From positions 496,001-560,000 of the forward strand of contig NZ_JAIVKK010000003.1 of the NCBI RefSeq assembly GCF_020524005.1: 64,000 bases of DNA, given 5' to 3'. The translations under genes and the position numbers were made by a program. The DNA is from Microbulbifer aggregans. GTDB lineage: Bacteria; Pseudomonadota; Gammaproteobacteria; Pseudomonadales; Cellvibrionaceae. Within the stretch, counting starts at the first letter, position 1. Each line of letters opens with the position of its first letter. Below the pieces are notes generated by a model. That model saw nothing but the letters and a program-made list of their open reading frames with translations. It was not told the origin of the DNA and ran no database searches. Of this stretch, positions 1 through 9,038 are shown one piece after another.

Positions 1-2
1 AA

Positions 3-119
3 CCGAAACACGATATGGACTGGCTCACCCGACAGGTGAGCAATCGCACCCACCTGGACCCGACTCTGCTGGGCCGCGTGTTCCACGCCGCTGAGCGCCA
101 GCACGACTCCCATCACTAA
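3..119 (+). CDS. C-terminal end of an unidentified protein (partial)
   Basis: An open frame enters from the left edge and stops at TAA 117-119, giving 38 residues with a hydrophilic, His-rich tail (ending QHDSHH). Frame and stop are clear, but the visible part is too short to assign a family, so I name no function. It is followed by about 210 bp of AT-rich leader before the cytochrome b561 gene, so the two are probably transcribed separately. Confidence 0.5.
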   Translation, partial: PKHDMDWLTRQVSNRTHLDPTLLGRVFHAAERQHDSHH

Positions 120-286
120 TCCCTTCCCAATTAGTCACGCCCCCTTTCTCGAGCTGGTTGCGCGAACTTTTCTGGCCGGTAATAGTCCACTTTGTGAACG
201 GCTATAGGCCCACGCTATTTGCTCCTGTGCGATTTTTTCGAAAAATAGTTCCCGTTTTTTGCACTATTCCCGGGCCGCGAAATTTT

Positions 287-292
287 TATAAT
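287..292 (+). promoter_or_regulatory. Putative -10 box (TATAAT) ahead of the cytochrome b561 gene
   Basis: A perfect TATAAT lies 39 bp before the GTG start, in an AT-rich stretch. No convincing -35 hexamer sits at 16-18 bp, so the promoter call rests on the -10 alone. Confidence 0.4.
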
Positions 293-331
293 GCAGTTCT
301 CGGATAATCCACAGACTCAAGGAACCTGATC

Positions 332-892
332 GTGCAGACTCGCAACAGCGATACTCACTATGGCTGGGTGGCGGTAGCCTTCCACTGGATGATGGCACCG
401 GCCATCATCGGCATGTTTGCCCTGGGCTGGTGGATGCGTGGGCTGTCTTATTACGACCCCTGGTATCGGCAGGGCCCGGATATCCATAAGTCCGTCGGTA
501 TTCTGCTGTTGGTTTTACTGGTCGCGCGTCTGCTGTGGCGCTGGGCGAATACGTCTCCCAAACCGGAACCAGCCCCGCGCTGGCAACAACAGGCCGCGGC
601 CGCTGCTCACTGGGTGCTCTACGGTTTGTTGCTGGCTATCTCCGTTACCGGTTATCTGATCTCCACCGCGGATGGCCGCGCGATTGAGGTGTTCAACTGG
701 TTCAGCGTGCCGGCCTCCCTGCAGGGGTTTGAAAACCAGGAAGATATCGCAGGCCTGGTACACAAGTGGCTGGCCTGGAGCCTGATGGGGCTGGTTGTGC
801 TGCATGGCCTTGCAGCGTTTAAGCATCATTTTATTAACCGCGATGCGACGCTGCGTAAAATCCTGGGCATCGGTGCGCGCAATAACGCCTGA
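332..892 (+). CDS. yceJ: Cytochrome b561 (YceJ/CybB-type membrane b-haem protein)
   Basis: 186 residues, the usual size for bacterial cytochrome b561. Four hydrophobic helices lie at about 14-33, 53-70, 92-112 and 145-163. Histidines at 18, 52, 93, 144 and 158 sit in or at the ends of the helices, where family members ligate two b haems; the proteins pass electrons between quinol and other partners in the inner membrane. The start is GTG at 332, preceded by AAGGA at 319-323. It lies 50 bp upstream of a YceI-family gene, the same order as E. coli yceJ-yceI, so the two are probably one operon. The redox partner cannot be told from sequence. Confidence 0.88.
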   Translation: MQTRNSDTHYGWVAVAFHWMMAPAIIGMFALGWWMRGLSYYDPWYRQGPDIHKSVGILLLVLLVARLLWRWANTSPKPEPAPRWQQQAAAAAHWVLYGLLLAISVTGYLISTADGRAIEVFNWFSVPASLQGFENQEDIAGLVHKWLAWSLMGLVVLHGLAAFKHHFINRDATLRKILGIGARNNA

Positions 893-942
893 CCAAAACA
901 TTCTTACATTGACCTTACACAATCCATTACAAGGAAAGCACA

Positions 943-1512
943 ATGAAAAAACTCGCCGTTCTCCTGTTTGCAACCCTGCTGGGCGCCACCGCTGCCCAGG
1001 CCGCTGAATATCAGTTCGACACCAAAGGCGCGCACGCGTTTGTCCAGTTCCGTATCAAACACCTGGGTTATAGCTGGCTGTATGGCCGTTTCGACAAGTT
1101 CGACGGTAACTTCGTATACGACGAAGCCAAGCCGGAAGCGTCTTCTGTAGAAGTGACTGTGGACACTACCAGCCTGAACAGCAACCACGCCGAGCGCGAC
1201 AAGCACCTGCGCGGTAAGGATTTCCTGAATGTGGCCAAGTTCCCGACTGCTACCTTCAAGAGCACTGGTTTTGAGCCGAAAGGCGATGGCAAAGCGGTTC
1301 TGACTGGCGACCTGACCCTGCACGGCGTGACCAAGCCGATCAGCATCGACGTAACCGAAATCGGCGGCGGCAAGGATCCCTGGGGCGGCTACCGCCAGGG
1401 CTTCACCGGTACCACCGAATTCAAACTGAAAGACTTCGGCATCGACTACGACCTGGGCCCGGCTTCCCAGACCGTTGAGATGATTCTGGATGTGGAAGGC
1501 ATTCGTAAGTAA
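943..1512 (+). CDS. yceI: YceI-family periplasmic lipid-binding protein
   Basis: 189 residues. An N-terminal signal peptide ([20 protein letters not shown]) is followed by the YceI lipocalin-like beta barrel, with family hallmarks such as [33 protein letters not shown] and the [10 protein letters not shown] segment. Members bind polyisoprenoid or other amphiphilic chains in the periplasm; the ligand here is unknown. RBS AAGGAAAG is at 931-938. It is the second gene of the b561-YceI pair and is followed by an intrinsic terminator, which closes the transcript. Confidence 0.9.
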   Translation: MKKLAVLLFATLLGATAAQAAEYQFDTKGAHAFVQFRIKHLGYSWLYGRFDKFDGNFVYDEAKPEASSVEVTVDTTSLNSNHAERDKHLRGKDFLNVAKFPTATFKSTGFEPKGDGKAVLTGDLTLHGVTKPISIDVTEIGGGKDPWGGYRQGFTGTTEFKLKDFGIDYDLGPASQTVEMILDVEGIRK

Positions 1513-1546
1513 GTTTCAATTTCTATCTCACAGGATGGAGATTGAG

Positions 1547-1580
1547 AGCCCGGCCTTAGTGCCGGGCTTTCTTGTTTTTG
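1547..1580 (+). terminator. Intrinsic terminator of the yceJ-yceI unit
   Basis: An eight-base perfect stem AGCCCGGC / GCCGGGCT with loop CTTAGT is followed by TTCTTGTTTTT. Confidence 0.85.
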
Positions 1581-1625
1581 GAGCGTCGGCCACAAATGGT
1601 AGGAGCCCTGATCTAACTCTGTAGC

Positions 1626-1737
1626 GGTAAATCACCGGGTAGCCCTTTTCGGAACCGCTGTGAATACGTCCCTGTACGCTGCGTCGGAAACGTCCCTGTT
1701 TCCGACGCTTCCGAAAAGGGCTACCCGGTGCTTTACC
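1626..1737. repeat. Nested palindromic intergenic element, copy 1
   Basis: Outer arms of 21 bp (1633-1653 and 1710-1730) are perfect inverted copies, extended outward by GGTAAA/TTTACC. The inside holds the family core CGCTGTGAATACGTCCCTGT and a second hairpin, GTCGGAAAC / GTTTCCGAC. Five other copies in this window share the core but have unrelated arms. Confidence 0.85.
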
Positions 1738-1880
1738 TTCGACTCCTAGACTTTTACTTCGTCAGCATAGCGGGCTGTAAATAACTGATCACGTGTAGTT
1801 TCGAAGATAGGTTTAACGTAGCTTTCGCTTCACACTAACGAAGCATTAAACCTGACGAGAAGGCAGAGCGGTGTGGATCT

Positions 1881-1979
1881 GTTTTTGAAAGCGTCGGAAA
1901 CAGGGGCCGAAGGCGCCGCGTTGAAGCGGCCGGGCCACGTTTCCGACGCAGCCTACAGGGATGTATGCATGGCGGTTTG
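1881..1979. repeat. Nested palindromic element, degenerate copy 2
   Basis: It carries the family core in reverse orientation (GCGTCGGAAACAGGG ... TTTCCGACGC, then TACAGGGATGTAT and GCGGTTT). It lacks matching outer arms and has about 35 extra bases inside the inner hairpin, so I read it as a decayed copy. A separate small hairpin, GGGGACA / TGTCCCC, follows near 1983-2000. Confidence 0.55.
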
Positions 1980-2109
1980 ACTGGGGACATCCCTGTCCCC
2001 AGCCCTTCGGGCGACTTCGTCGTCTCAAATTGCTCCCGGCAATTTGATCAAAAATGAATACCCACCGATCTGCCGCCACCGAGCCAAAACAAAGCGAACC
2101 CCATAACCA

Positions 2110-3528
2110 TCAGGCACTCACAGTGCGACTAACAGGCTCCCTAACCAGCAGCCGCCCAACAACAAATACCACGAGCCCCATAAGAATCCCCGGCATACCT
2201 TCATAAATATGGCTGTGCCACTCCAGCCAACGCCAAACAAGCGCGGTTGTGAGTCCCAAAACACTCATGGTAATCGCCAGTCTCTGTGAAGGACGGCCGC
2301 CGGCGGCCAGTACCATCAGCAGAGGTGCAAAGGCAGAAGCCAGCGCAGACCAGGACATTACCACCAGGCTAAACACACTCTGTTTGTTCAACAGCGCCCA
2401 GGCTACAGCCGCGGTAGTAATGCCCAGAGTAGCCAGCTTCAAGATACGGGTGTTTTCCGTGCGGTGGGGTAACAGGTCGTGGGTCAGGGCTGCCGAGCAG
2501 CTCAGTACCAGTGAATCAGCAGTAGACATGGTTGCGGCAAAAATGCCCGCGAGGATCAGGCCGACAAAGACCGGGGACAGAAGCTCCATCGCCATCATCG
2601 GCAACGCCAGTTCCGCATCAAAGCTGCCGGAGTCGGACAACAGGATGCGCGAGAGCATGCCCACACCGGTCGCCATAAAATAGAAAATCGTAAACCACAG
2701 GTAATACCAGCAGCGCGCCTGCACCATGCGCCCGGAATCATTCAAGGCCATAAAGCGCACCATCACATGGGGCTGGCCGACAACGGAAATACCCGCAAAC
2801 AACCAGCTCAGCGCGAACAGCACACCGCCGGCAATCCCCGGCAATAACATATCCTGGGGATACCAATTCAGGAAACCTTCCACCTGCCCCATCTGCTGCC
2901 ATGCGGCACCGAGACCACCGACCGACTGCACCGCAACAAACAGCAGCAGGCCCATCGCCACCACCATCACCATCGACTGGGCGGCGTCAGTCCAGATAGA
3001 CGCGCGGATACCACCCGCAAGACAATAAGCCGCGACGATGACACCACCGATGACCGCACCACTCCAGATCGGCAGATCCAGTACAACGTAGAGCGCCTTG
3101 CTGCCCGCCACAAGCTGGGCACTGGCATAGGCCAGCAGAAACATGAGAGAGAGGATACCGGCCAGCTTCTGCCAGGTGCCAAAGCGCGTGCCGTTCCAGG
3201 CCGCGAGTACACCCGCGTAACTTGATTCTCCGGTTTTCTTGGCCGCATCGCGTAGCGACTTGTGCATCCACAGGGAACCGAGAAAATCCCCCAGGATCCA
3301 GCCAACCATCAACCAGATTGAAGCAAGCCCGGTCGCGTAGGTGTAACCGATCACACCAATAAACATATAACCACTGTTATTGGTCGCGACCGCAGACAGG
3401 CCCACCAGCATGGGCGAAATGTCCTGGCTCGCGAGATAGTAATCTTTTTTGGTGCCGCGACTTTTGCGGTAGGAGCTGATGCCCACTGCCGCAAACAGCG
3501 CGAGAAATATTAAAAAGCTGATGAGCAC
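2110..3528 (-). CDS. Sodium:solute symporter (SSS family)
   Basis: 472 residues with about 13 hydrophobic helices spread over the whole length, as in PutP-like SSS transporters. The early motif VATNNSGYMFIGVIGYTYATG and the later GILAGIFAATMSTADSLVLSCSAA region (the helix contributing Na+ ligands in this family) are clear. It should import a small solute by sodium symport across the inner membrane. Proline or another compatible solute is possible because the gene lies next to the ectoine operon, but the substrate is not readable from sequence. It stands alone between a repeat-rich gap and the TPR gene and is not in an obvious operon. Confidence 0.85.
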   Translation of the reverse strand: MLISFLIFLALFAAVGISSYRKSRGTKKDYYLASQDISPMLVGLSAVATNNSGYMFIGVIGYTYATGLASIWLMVGWILGDFLGSLWMHKSLRDAAKKTGESSYAGVLAAWNGTRFGTWQKLAGILSLMFLLAYASAQLVAGSKALYVVLDLPIWSGAVIGGVIVAAYCLAGGIRASIWTDAAQSMVMVVAMGLLLFVAVQSVGGLGAAWQQMGQVEGFLNWYPQDMLLPGIAGGVLFALSWLFAGISVVGQPHVMVRFMALNDSGRMVQARCWYYLWFTIFYFMATGVGMLSRILLSDSGSFDAELALPMMAMELLSPVFVGLILAGIFAATMSTADSLVLSCSAALTHDLLPHRTENTRILKLATLGITTAAVAWALLNKQSVFSLVVMSWSALASAFAPLLMVLAAGGRPSQRLAITMSVLGLTTALVWRWLEWHSHIYEGMPGILMGLVVFVVGRLLVREPVSRTVSA

Positions 3529-3633
3529 GATGCCCTCCCCTTGTGATTATTATTCGCAGTAAATCGGGTATCGCTGATCTGTGACTGGTAAAAATCACCG
3601 ACAGTACCGGCAACACCGATACCCGCAGTCCAC

Positions 3634-4629
3634 TCAGTGGTTATCTTTTTCCGCGTCCGGGTCGGCATCCGGCGTATTGCCAATCCCCATAAGCTCGACA
3701 AACGACGGGTGTTCATAGAGACCATTGAACGCCGAATCTTCCATCGCCTCATCCCGGTATGCAGTGGAAATTTCCAGTGCGCGCTGCAGATAATCCACAG
3801 CCTCTTCCCATTGCTCCAGATAGGCGTAGGCGCACGCCAACTGGTAATAGGCATTGCCGTTCTGGCTATCAATTTCCAGCGCCTGTAGACAGAGATTGAT
3901 GGCCCACTGGGGTTCGTCCAGTTCGAGAACGGAATCCGCCTTGTAAGTCAGCGCTTCACCATCGTTCGGTCGCAGTTTGAGAATCTGGTCATAAACAGAA
4001 ATTTTCGCGGTTGGCGTCTGCTCGCGACCAGCGCGCAGCCACAGGGAGTGGATCTCCTGGGTCAGCTCAATTTCATCCCGGTTGCTCTCGATATGCTGGG
4101 TTTTTTCCGAGAGCTGCTCCTCGATGCTGCGCAGACGTTCCTCGTACTGCTCAACGAGTTTCGAGATCTCTTCATTGGCGAGGTTGTGGACTTTTTCCTT
4201 TACGTCGCGCAGTGAAGTCCAGCCCAGAATCACCAGCAGGGAACTGAAGCCGGCGATGAGATAGAAGAAGTAAGTTACCGTGTCGGTGGCGTAGGTAATT
4301 GCCTTGTCCGCGGCACTCAGCTGACGGTCGACAATATTTTCCGTCAGGGATACCTTCTGGGCCGCCATATCGATACGCAGCTGTTTGAGTTCATCCAGTA
4401 CGTAGCGCTCGATAAATGCTGAATACAGCGGCTGCTCCAACTGCTCCACCGCTGCCTGGGCCTTTGCCTGCGCGGCAGCAAGTTCTGCGGCTTGCGCTTT
4501 CTCTTCCGAATCCGCCGGTGGTTGCTGCGCCAATGAAACCGCTGAAATTGGCAACAGCACCAACAAAAACAGCGCCGCCAGCAAAGCTGACGGCGCTGTT
4601 TTAAATGACGACCCGATCAGGCCGCGCAT
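3634..4629 (-). CDS. Membrane-anchored coiled-coil / TPR protein
   Basis: 331 residues. A signal peptide or first anchor covers about 1-34; an Ala/Glu/Gln-rich helical stretch runs 40-70. A transmembrane helix at 118-138 (FFYLIAGFSSLLVILGW) is followed by a coiled coil at about 140-190, and TPR-like repeats at about 205-300 contain typical A-YYQLACAYAYLEQWEEAV pairs. It is probably a scaffold or protein-interaction factor at the inner membrane; no catalytic motif is seen. The ATG at 4629 lies inside the last codons of ask (13-nt overlap), so it is translationally linked to the ectoine operon even though a terminator-like hairpin sits in its first codons. Confidence 0.7.
   Translation of the reverse strand: MRGLIGSSFKTAPSALLAALFLLVLLPISAVSLAQQPPADSEEKAQAAELAAAQAKAQAAVEQLEQPLYSAFIERYVLDELKQLRIDMAAQKVSLTENIVDRQLSAADKAITYATDTVTYFFYLIAGFSSLLVILGWTSLRDVKEKVHNLANEEISKLVEQYEERLRSIEEQLSEKTQHIESNRDEIELTQEIHSLWLRAGREQTPTAKISVYDQILKLRPNDGEALTYKADSVLELDEPQWAINLCLQALEIDSQNGNAYYQLACAYAYLEQWEEAVDYLQRALEISTAYRDEAMEDSAFNGLYEHPSFVELMGIGNTPDADPDAEKDNH
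4561..4600 (-). terminator. Terminator-like hairpin after ask, inside the start of the TPR gene
   Basis: AACAGCGCCG (4568-4577) pairs with CGGCGCTGTT (4591-4600), with an inner CAGC/GCTG stem. Read leftward it runs into GTTTTTGTT. It would end the ect transcript just past the ask stop (4617), but it also encodes part of the TPR protein's signal peptide, so it may act as a partial terminator or be fortuitous. Confidence 0.45.
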
Positions 4630-6062
4630 ATCGCTTCACCGTGGTCATGTACTTCCACCAGGGCTTCGTGCAGGCTCTTGACCGCATCTTCGTAGTTACT
4701 TTCATCAACCACGAACTGCATGTCCACCTGGCGCATGGATTGGTGTACCGCGAGGACACTGATGCTGGCGCCTGCCAGGGCACCCACCGCGCGGGACAAC
4801 ATGCCGGAGGTTTTCATGTCGCTACCAATCGCCGACACCACCGCGACTTTACGCACCTGAATATCGCAGTCGGGATAAAGCTCATTGATGGCGCTTTTAA
4901 TCCGCTTGACGGTTTTCAGGTTATTGCCGAGGTAGTGGGTAATCGTGTTGGCGTTGGTGTCTTTGGTCACCACACTGCCTTTAAAGCGCGCAATGATCTC
5001 ATTGATCGCGCGGTCGTAACTGGTCATGCTGCCCATCATGTCCTGATCGAAACATTCAACAGCATAGATGTTTTTCCGCCCCGCGATGATTTCCACTTGG
5101 GGGGTTTCGCTGACATAGTCGCCAGTGACCAGAGTACCGCGGTGTTCCGGCTCAAAGGTATTCATGACCCGCAGCGGAATTTCCTGCTGACGCAGGCCTT
5201 TTGCCGCCCGCGGGTGGATGGCTTCCATACCCAGGTTGGCAAGCTGGTCCGCCACATCGTAATTGGTGCGGCCGATCGGCACCGCCTGTTCCTCGCCCAC
5301 CAGGCGCGGATCGGCACTGCTCAGGTGGTATTCCTTGTGAATAATGGCTTCGCTGGCACCGGTGATTACCGCGATGCGACTGAAGGTCATTTCGCTGTAA
5401 CCACGCGCGAAGGTTTTCATCAGGCCGCCGGCGGTGTGCGCATAGCCTGTAGCGATCGGCAGTTCGCTCCCGAAATCCACATCCGCGAAGGCGCGTTCAA
5501 TACGCTCGTCCAGCGTCATGTGTTCACCGTCACGCCATCCGGTAAGATCGACAAAGCGTGCGTTGATACCTTCCTGCTTCAGCAGCTGTACCGTATTCCA
5601 GGCACTGTGCGCTTCACCCAGGCTGGCAAGCATTTCGCTCACGACGTCCAGGTGACCTTCCAGTGCGAAGTGACCGTGCTGGCAGACCCGCTCCAGGTCG
5701 CCGAGGCAGCTGGCAGCGTCGTCCAGGCGCTCACCGATAAAGCGGTTGGCCTTGGCCAGCATGACCTGATCGCTAAACAGCTCAGCGTTGATCTCTTCCA
5801 TGCGCTGGCGCAGACCAGCAATGGCATCCGACCATTCACGTTCGTCGTCAGCGCCGGCAAAGAGCGCAAAAATGCCGGGGCGCCCGGATTTTTTATGTTC
5901 GAGCAGCATATCGGTAATGCCGCCGTAGGCAGAAACCACGAAAACACGCCGGTACAAACCTTCCGCTTTCGCCCTGCCATTTTTCAGAATGATGTTGTCG
6001 CGAACTGCGCGGTAGTCACTCATGGACGTACCGCCGATTTTTTCCACCGTGTGTGTATTCAT
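4617..6062 (-). CDS. ask: Aspartate kinase, ectoine-specific type (Ask_Ect)
   Basis: 481 residues, catalysing the ATP-dependent phosphorylation of L-aspartate that starts the route to aspartate semialdehyde, the precursor of diaminobutyrate and ectoine. The N-terminal kinase signature VEKIGGTSMSDYRAV and the catalytic-domain segment TGASEAIIHKEYHLSSADPRLVG are visible, and tandem ACT-type regulatory segments follow from about residue 330. The ATG at 6062 is preceded by AAAAGGATCCC. The frame is open upstream to 6227, but that part would overlap ectC and has no RBS. A dedicated Ask linked to ectABC is known to be less feedback-inhibited than the housekeeping enzymes. It is the last enzyme gene of the leftward ect operon, 73 bp after ectC. 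Confidence 0.93.
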   Translation of the reverse strand: MNTHTVEKIGGTSMSDYRAVRDNIILKNGRAKAEGLYRRVFVVSAYGGITDMLLEHKKSGRPGIFALFAGADDEREWSDAIAGLRQRMEEINAELFSDQVMLAKANRFIGERLDDAASCLGDLERVCQHGHFALEGHLDVVSEMLASLGEAHSAWNTVQLLKQEGINARFVDLTGWRDGEHMTLDERIERAFADVDFGSELPIATGYAHTAGGLMKTFARGYSEMTFSRIAVITGASEAIIHKEYHLSSADPRLVGEEQAVPIGRTNYDVADQLANLGMEAIHPRAAKGLRQQEIPLRVMNTFEPEHRGTLVTGDYVSETPQVEIIAGRKNIYAVECFDQDMMGSMTSYDRAINEIIARFKGSVVTKDTNANTITHYLGNNLKTVKRIKSAINELYPDCDIQVRKVAVVSAIGSDMKTSGMLSRAVGALAGASISVLAVHQSMRQVDMQFVVDESNYEDAVKSLHEALVEVHDHGEAICAA

Positions 6063-6135
6063 GGGATCCTTTTCTGTTGCAAGTTTGAGTGTCAAATGCG
6101 GGGCGCGGCTGGCCGCGCCCCAGAACTCAACTGCC

Positions 6136-6540
6136 TTATTTTTCGTCCGAGACTTCTTCTGCATCCAGTTCGTAAGCGCCTTCTGCGTTATGCACTTCCT
6201 TGCCGTGCAGGGGCGGGTTGAATACACAGGCCATTTTCATTTCGGTTTTGGCTTTCAGCACGTGCTTGTCGTTTTTATCCAGGATATAGATAGTGCCCGG
6301 AGAGATTTCATGCACCACACCGTCAGCTTCAGCCATCACGGAACCTTCACCGGAAATGCAGTACACGGATTCCAGGTGGTTCTGGTAATGCAGGTGCAGG
6401 TCAGCACCTTCGTAAATGGTGGTGATATGGAAAGAGAAGCCCATGTTGTCGTTCTTCAGCAGCAGGCGAGTGCTCTCCCAGCCCTCGGATACTACGCGGC
6501 GATCTGTTTTTTCGGCTTCTTGCAGCTGTCTTACAATCAT
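6136..6540 (-). CDS. ectC: L-ectoine synthase
   Basis: 134 residues, the standard EctC length. It is a cytosolic cupin that cyclises N-gamma-acetyl-diaminobutyrate to ectoine. Typical features are [16 protein letters not shown] at the N terminus, [20 protein letters not shown] (the metal-binding cupin strand), [17 protein letters not shown] and the C-terminal [13 protein letters not shown]. Third gene of the operon, 55 bp after ectB. No ectD (ectoine hydroxylase) is found nearby, so ectoine rather than hydroxyectoine is the expected product of this locus. Confidence 0.97.
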   Translation of the reverse strand: MIVRQLQEAEKTDRRVVSEGWESTRLLLKNDNMGFSFHITTIYEGADLHLHYQNHLESVYCISGEGSVMAEADGVVHEISPGTIYILDKNDKHVLKAKTEMKMACVFNPPLHGKEVHNAEGAYELDAEEVSDEK

Positions 6541-6595
6541 TTTTAACTCTACTCGTTCGCTAATTCGTCGTTAATTTTTTACGGGCGCAGCAGTA

Positions 6596-7921
6596 TTAAG
6601 CGGCACCAGCCAGTGCGGTGTCATCGCTGGGCTCTTCTGCAAAGAAATCGTGCTCTTCCGGCACATCCTGACCTTTCAGGACTTTGGCTACAGCAGCTTC
6701 AACGATATCCAGCGCTTTGGTCAGGTTTTCGTCGCTGATGGTCAGCGGGCACAGGGTTTTCACCACGTGGTCTTCCGCACCACTGGTTTCGATCACCAGG
6801 CCATTGCGGAATGCTTCGCGGGTAATCTGGCTGGCCAGGTCGCCACTCACGCAGTTAAGACCGCGGAACATGCCGCGACCACGGGTGGTCATGTTGCCAT
6901 CACCGTATTCGTCCACGATTTTTTGCAGGCGCATGCCGATGTAGTCGCCCTTGCGCTGGACTTCTTTCGCGAACTTGTCGTCGCTCCAGAAGTTGTCGAT
7001 GGCCGCCTTGGCGGTTACGAATGCCAGGTTGTTACCGCGGAAAGTACCGTTGTGCTCACCCGGCTTCCACTGGTCCAGCTCCGGCTTCATCAGCACAACG
7101 GCGAAGGGCAGACCGTAACCGCTGAGAGATTTGGACAAGGTCACGATATCCGGCTTGATGCCCGCTTCTTCAAAGCTGAAGTAGCTGCCGGTACGGCCAC
7201 AGCCCGCCTGAATGTCATCGACAATCAGCAGTACGTCGTGCTTCTTACAAACGTCGGCCAGGTTGCGCAGCCACTCGACGCTGGCCGCATTGATACCGCC
7301 TTCACCCTGTACCGTTTCCACCAGTACCGCTGCCGGGTGGTCAATACCGCTCGAAGAGTCCGACAGCACCTTGTCCAGGTAAGCCGTGGTATCGATATCG
7401 TCACCCAGGTAGCCCTCGTAAGGCATACGGGAAACGCCGCTCATGCTTACGCCAGCAGCGCCACGGTGGTGGGAGTTACCGGTCGCAGCCAACGCACCCA
7501 TGCTGCAGCCGTGGAAGCCGTTGGTGAACGAGATGATGTTTTCACGGCCTTTGTATTTGCGCGCGATTTTCAGCGCGGCTTCTACCGCGTTGGTGCCGGT
7601 GGGGCCGGTGAACTGCATGACATAGGACATGTCGCGCGGCTTCAGGATGTGCTCGTAGAACGACTCCAGGAATTCACGCTTGGCTTTGGTATGCAGGTCC
7701 AGACCGTGAGTGATGCCGTCCTGCTCGATGTATTCAAGCAGAGCCTTTTTGAAAATCGGGTTGTTGTGGCCGTAGTTCAGCGTGCCGGCACCAGCCAGGA
7801 AATCCAGATACTGGTTACCCTCTTCGTCGTAGAGGTATTCGCCCTGGGCCTTGTTGAAAACCCGCGGGAAAGCGCGGGCGTAGCTCATTACTTCGGATTC
7901 AATCTCATCAAATACTTTCAT
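6596..7921 (-). CDS. ectB: Diaminobutyrate--2-oxoglutarate transaminase
   Basis: 441 residues of class-III aminotransferase type. It converts aspartate semialdehyde and glutamate to L-2,4-diaminobutyrate. Visible motifs are the PLP phosphate-binding [14 protein letters not shown] at about 105-118, [15 protein letters not shown] at 231-245 with the PLP-stacking Asp, and the Schiff-base Lys264 in [10 protein letters not shown]. The N terminus [16 protein letters not shown] is characteristic of EctB. It lies between ectA and ectC on one leftward transcript and acts on the same intermediate stream. Confidence 0.97.
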   Translation of the reverse strand: MKVFDEIESEVMSYARAFPRVFNKAQGEYLYDEEGNQYLDFLAGAGTLNYGHNNPIFKKALLEYIEQDGITHGLDLHTKAKREFLESFYEHILKPRDMSYVMQFTGPTGTNAVEAALKIARKYKGRENIISFTNGFHGCSMGALAATGNSHHRGAAGVSMSGVSRMPYEGYLGDDIDTTAYLDKVLSDSSSGIDHPAAVLVETVQGEGGINAASVEWLRNLADVCKKHDVLLIVDDIQAGCGRTGSYFSFEEAGIKPDIVTLSKSLSGYGLPFAVVLMKPELDQWKPGEHNGTFRGNNLAFVTAKAAIDNFWSDDKFAKEVQRKGDYIGMRLQKIVDEYGDGNMTTRGRGMFRGLNCVSGDLASQITREAFRNGLVIETSGAEDHVVKTLCPLTISDENLTKALDIVEAAVAKVLKGQDVPEEHDFFAEEPSDDTALAGAA

Positions 7922-7998
7922 GTTGGCAACCTTTGTTTAATTGGTTGAAGCAAAAATGTAAAAAATCGGGGGAATTAGGCGGACCCTCGTGCACAGTG

Positions 7999-8019
7999 CC
8001 CGCGGTAAGAGACCGCGGG
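7999..8019 (-). other. Intercistronic hairpin between ectA and ectB
   Basis: A perfect eight-base stem CCCGCGGT / ACCGCGGG with a five-base loop has no following T tract on either strand. It is more likely an mRNA-stabilising or processing hairpin inside the ect transcript than a terminator. Confidence 0.45.
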
Positions 8020-8039
8020 TATGCGGGGCCTTCTGCGCC

Positions 8040-8627
8040 TTACGTAACAGGGCCGCCAGTAAACGGCCCGATGCGCACCAGCTTTTCGCTGTCGTGACGT
8101 CCTTTGAAATGGCGCTCGCGATCAAACATCACGGTGTCTTCGCAGCCAGTTTCCAGCTTGCGCGCCAGACCGCGGAACAGCGCCCAGGACGCGGCGTTGT
8201 CTGGAGTAATCGTGGTTTCCAGGTGAGTCACGCCCTCACACACGTCGCGCGCAAGAATCTCGCGCAACATACGTCCGGCAAGCCCCATACCGCGCCCCTG
8301 CTCGGCCACGGCAACCTGCCAGACAAACAGCGTGTTGGGACGCTCCGGAATGAGGTAACCGGAAATGAACCCCACCAGCTCGCCGTTTAACTCAGCAGCA
8401 ACGCTGGTTGCGGAGAAATGACTGGCCTGCAACAAATTGCAGTAGAGGGAGTTTTCATCCAGAGGCGGGCAGGAACCAATCAGCTGGTGCACATCGGCAC
8501 CGTCTTCACTGACCGGGCGGCGCAGTACAACCTCATTGGCTGCCTGCACCGAGATGACCTTGTCGTCGGTAGAACCTTCTTCTTTAGACTCGCTTGTGGC
8601 GCTCAAATCAATACCTTTAGTCATCAA
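8040..8627 (-). CDS. ectA: L-2,4-diaminobutyrate N-gamma-acetyltransferase
   Basis: 195 residues of GNAT fold. It acetylates diaminobutyrate with acetyl-CoA, the second committed step to ectoine. The acetyl-CoA binding loop is visible as AVAEQGRGMGLAGRMLREIL at about 125-144, followed by HLETTITPDNAASWALFRGLARKL, a segment conserved in EctA. The N-terminal 30 residues are a poorly conserved Ser/Glu-rich extension. First gene of the operon; 411 bp separate it from the divergent marR-type gene, and this gap carries the operator candidates. Confidence 0.95.
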   Translation of the reverse strand: MMTKGIDLSATSESKEEGSTDDKVISVQAANEVVLRRPVSEDGADVHQLIGSCPPLDENSLYCNLLQASHFSATSVAAELNGELVGFISGYLIPERPNTLFVWQVAVAEQGRGMGLAGRMLREILARDVCEGVTHLETTITPDNAASWALFRGLARKLETGCEDTVMFDRERHFKGRHDSEKLVRIGPFTGGPVT

Positions 8628-8728
8628 ACTTTTATCTCTTGGTCATCCAGCAGAAACAGCCACTCAAATCTTCTGTTACCCAGATCAGATGCCAATTTTT
8701 GCTGAAAAGTTGACCTTTTCCTGAAAAA

Positions 8729-8750
8729 AATATTTACTGCTCTAAATATT
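8729..8750. promoter_or_regulatory. Perfect inverted repeat in the ectA control region
   Basis: AATATTTA and TAAATATT form a perfect eight-base inverted repeat separated by six bases, 102 bp upstream of ectA. A related AT-rich motif follows at 8759-8774. MarR proteins bind such short palindromes, so this is a candidate EctR operator. Confidence 0.5.
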
Positions 8751-8756
8751 TGAAAG

Positions 8757-8774
8757 CATAGTACTCTAAACATT
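8757..8774 (-). promoter_or_regulatory. Second operator-like site, similar to the EctR1 box
   Basis: Read on the minus strand it is TGTTTAGAGTACTATGCT. It resembles the EctR1-bound pseudopalindrome described for Methylomicrobium ectABC (TATTTAGT-GT-ACTATATA, recalled from memory), matching 13 of 18 positions. On the plus strand 8759-8774 is also an imperfect direct repeat (13 of 16) of 8735-8750. Confidence 0.4.
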
Positions 8775-9038
8775 ATCGAGGGCGCAAGACCAAGCCTCAT
8801 GCAATTTGATCAGAACTCGACCAGTTCTCACCCGGGCGAGAGGGATGCCGCCAGGCCAGAGAGCGCACCAGCTGTGAGCTCCAGAGCAATCGCAGCCGAG
8901 CGGCAACAATCCCCGCAGCAACGCGAGGTGACAGATCGCGGCCACCCCCGGCAAGGGCGTGACCAAAGGGTTCCAGTACAAAAGCCGGCTGGCGGAATTG
9001 ACAAAAACAGTGCAGCGCATAAAGTCGGGCCAAAACAA

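Noticed and set aside
4605-6221. A 538-codon open frame on the plus strand opposite ask
   Set aside because: It is the antisense shadow of a high-GC gene; ask has full family motifs and operon context, while the antisense product shows none.
8799-9038. Extended N terminus of the MarR regulator
   Set aside because: Eighty extra low-complexity residues would occupy the ect control region and match no MarR feature; the ATG at 9039 starts the conserved part.
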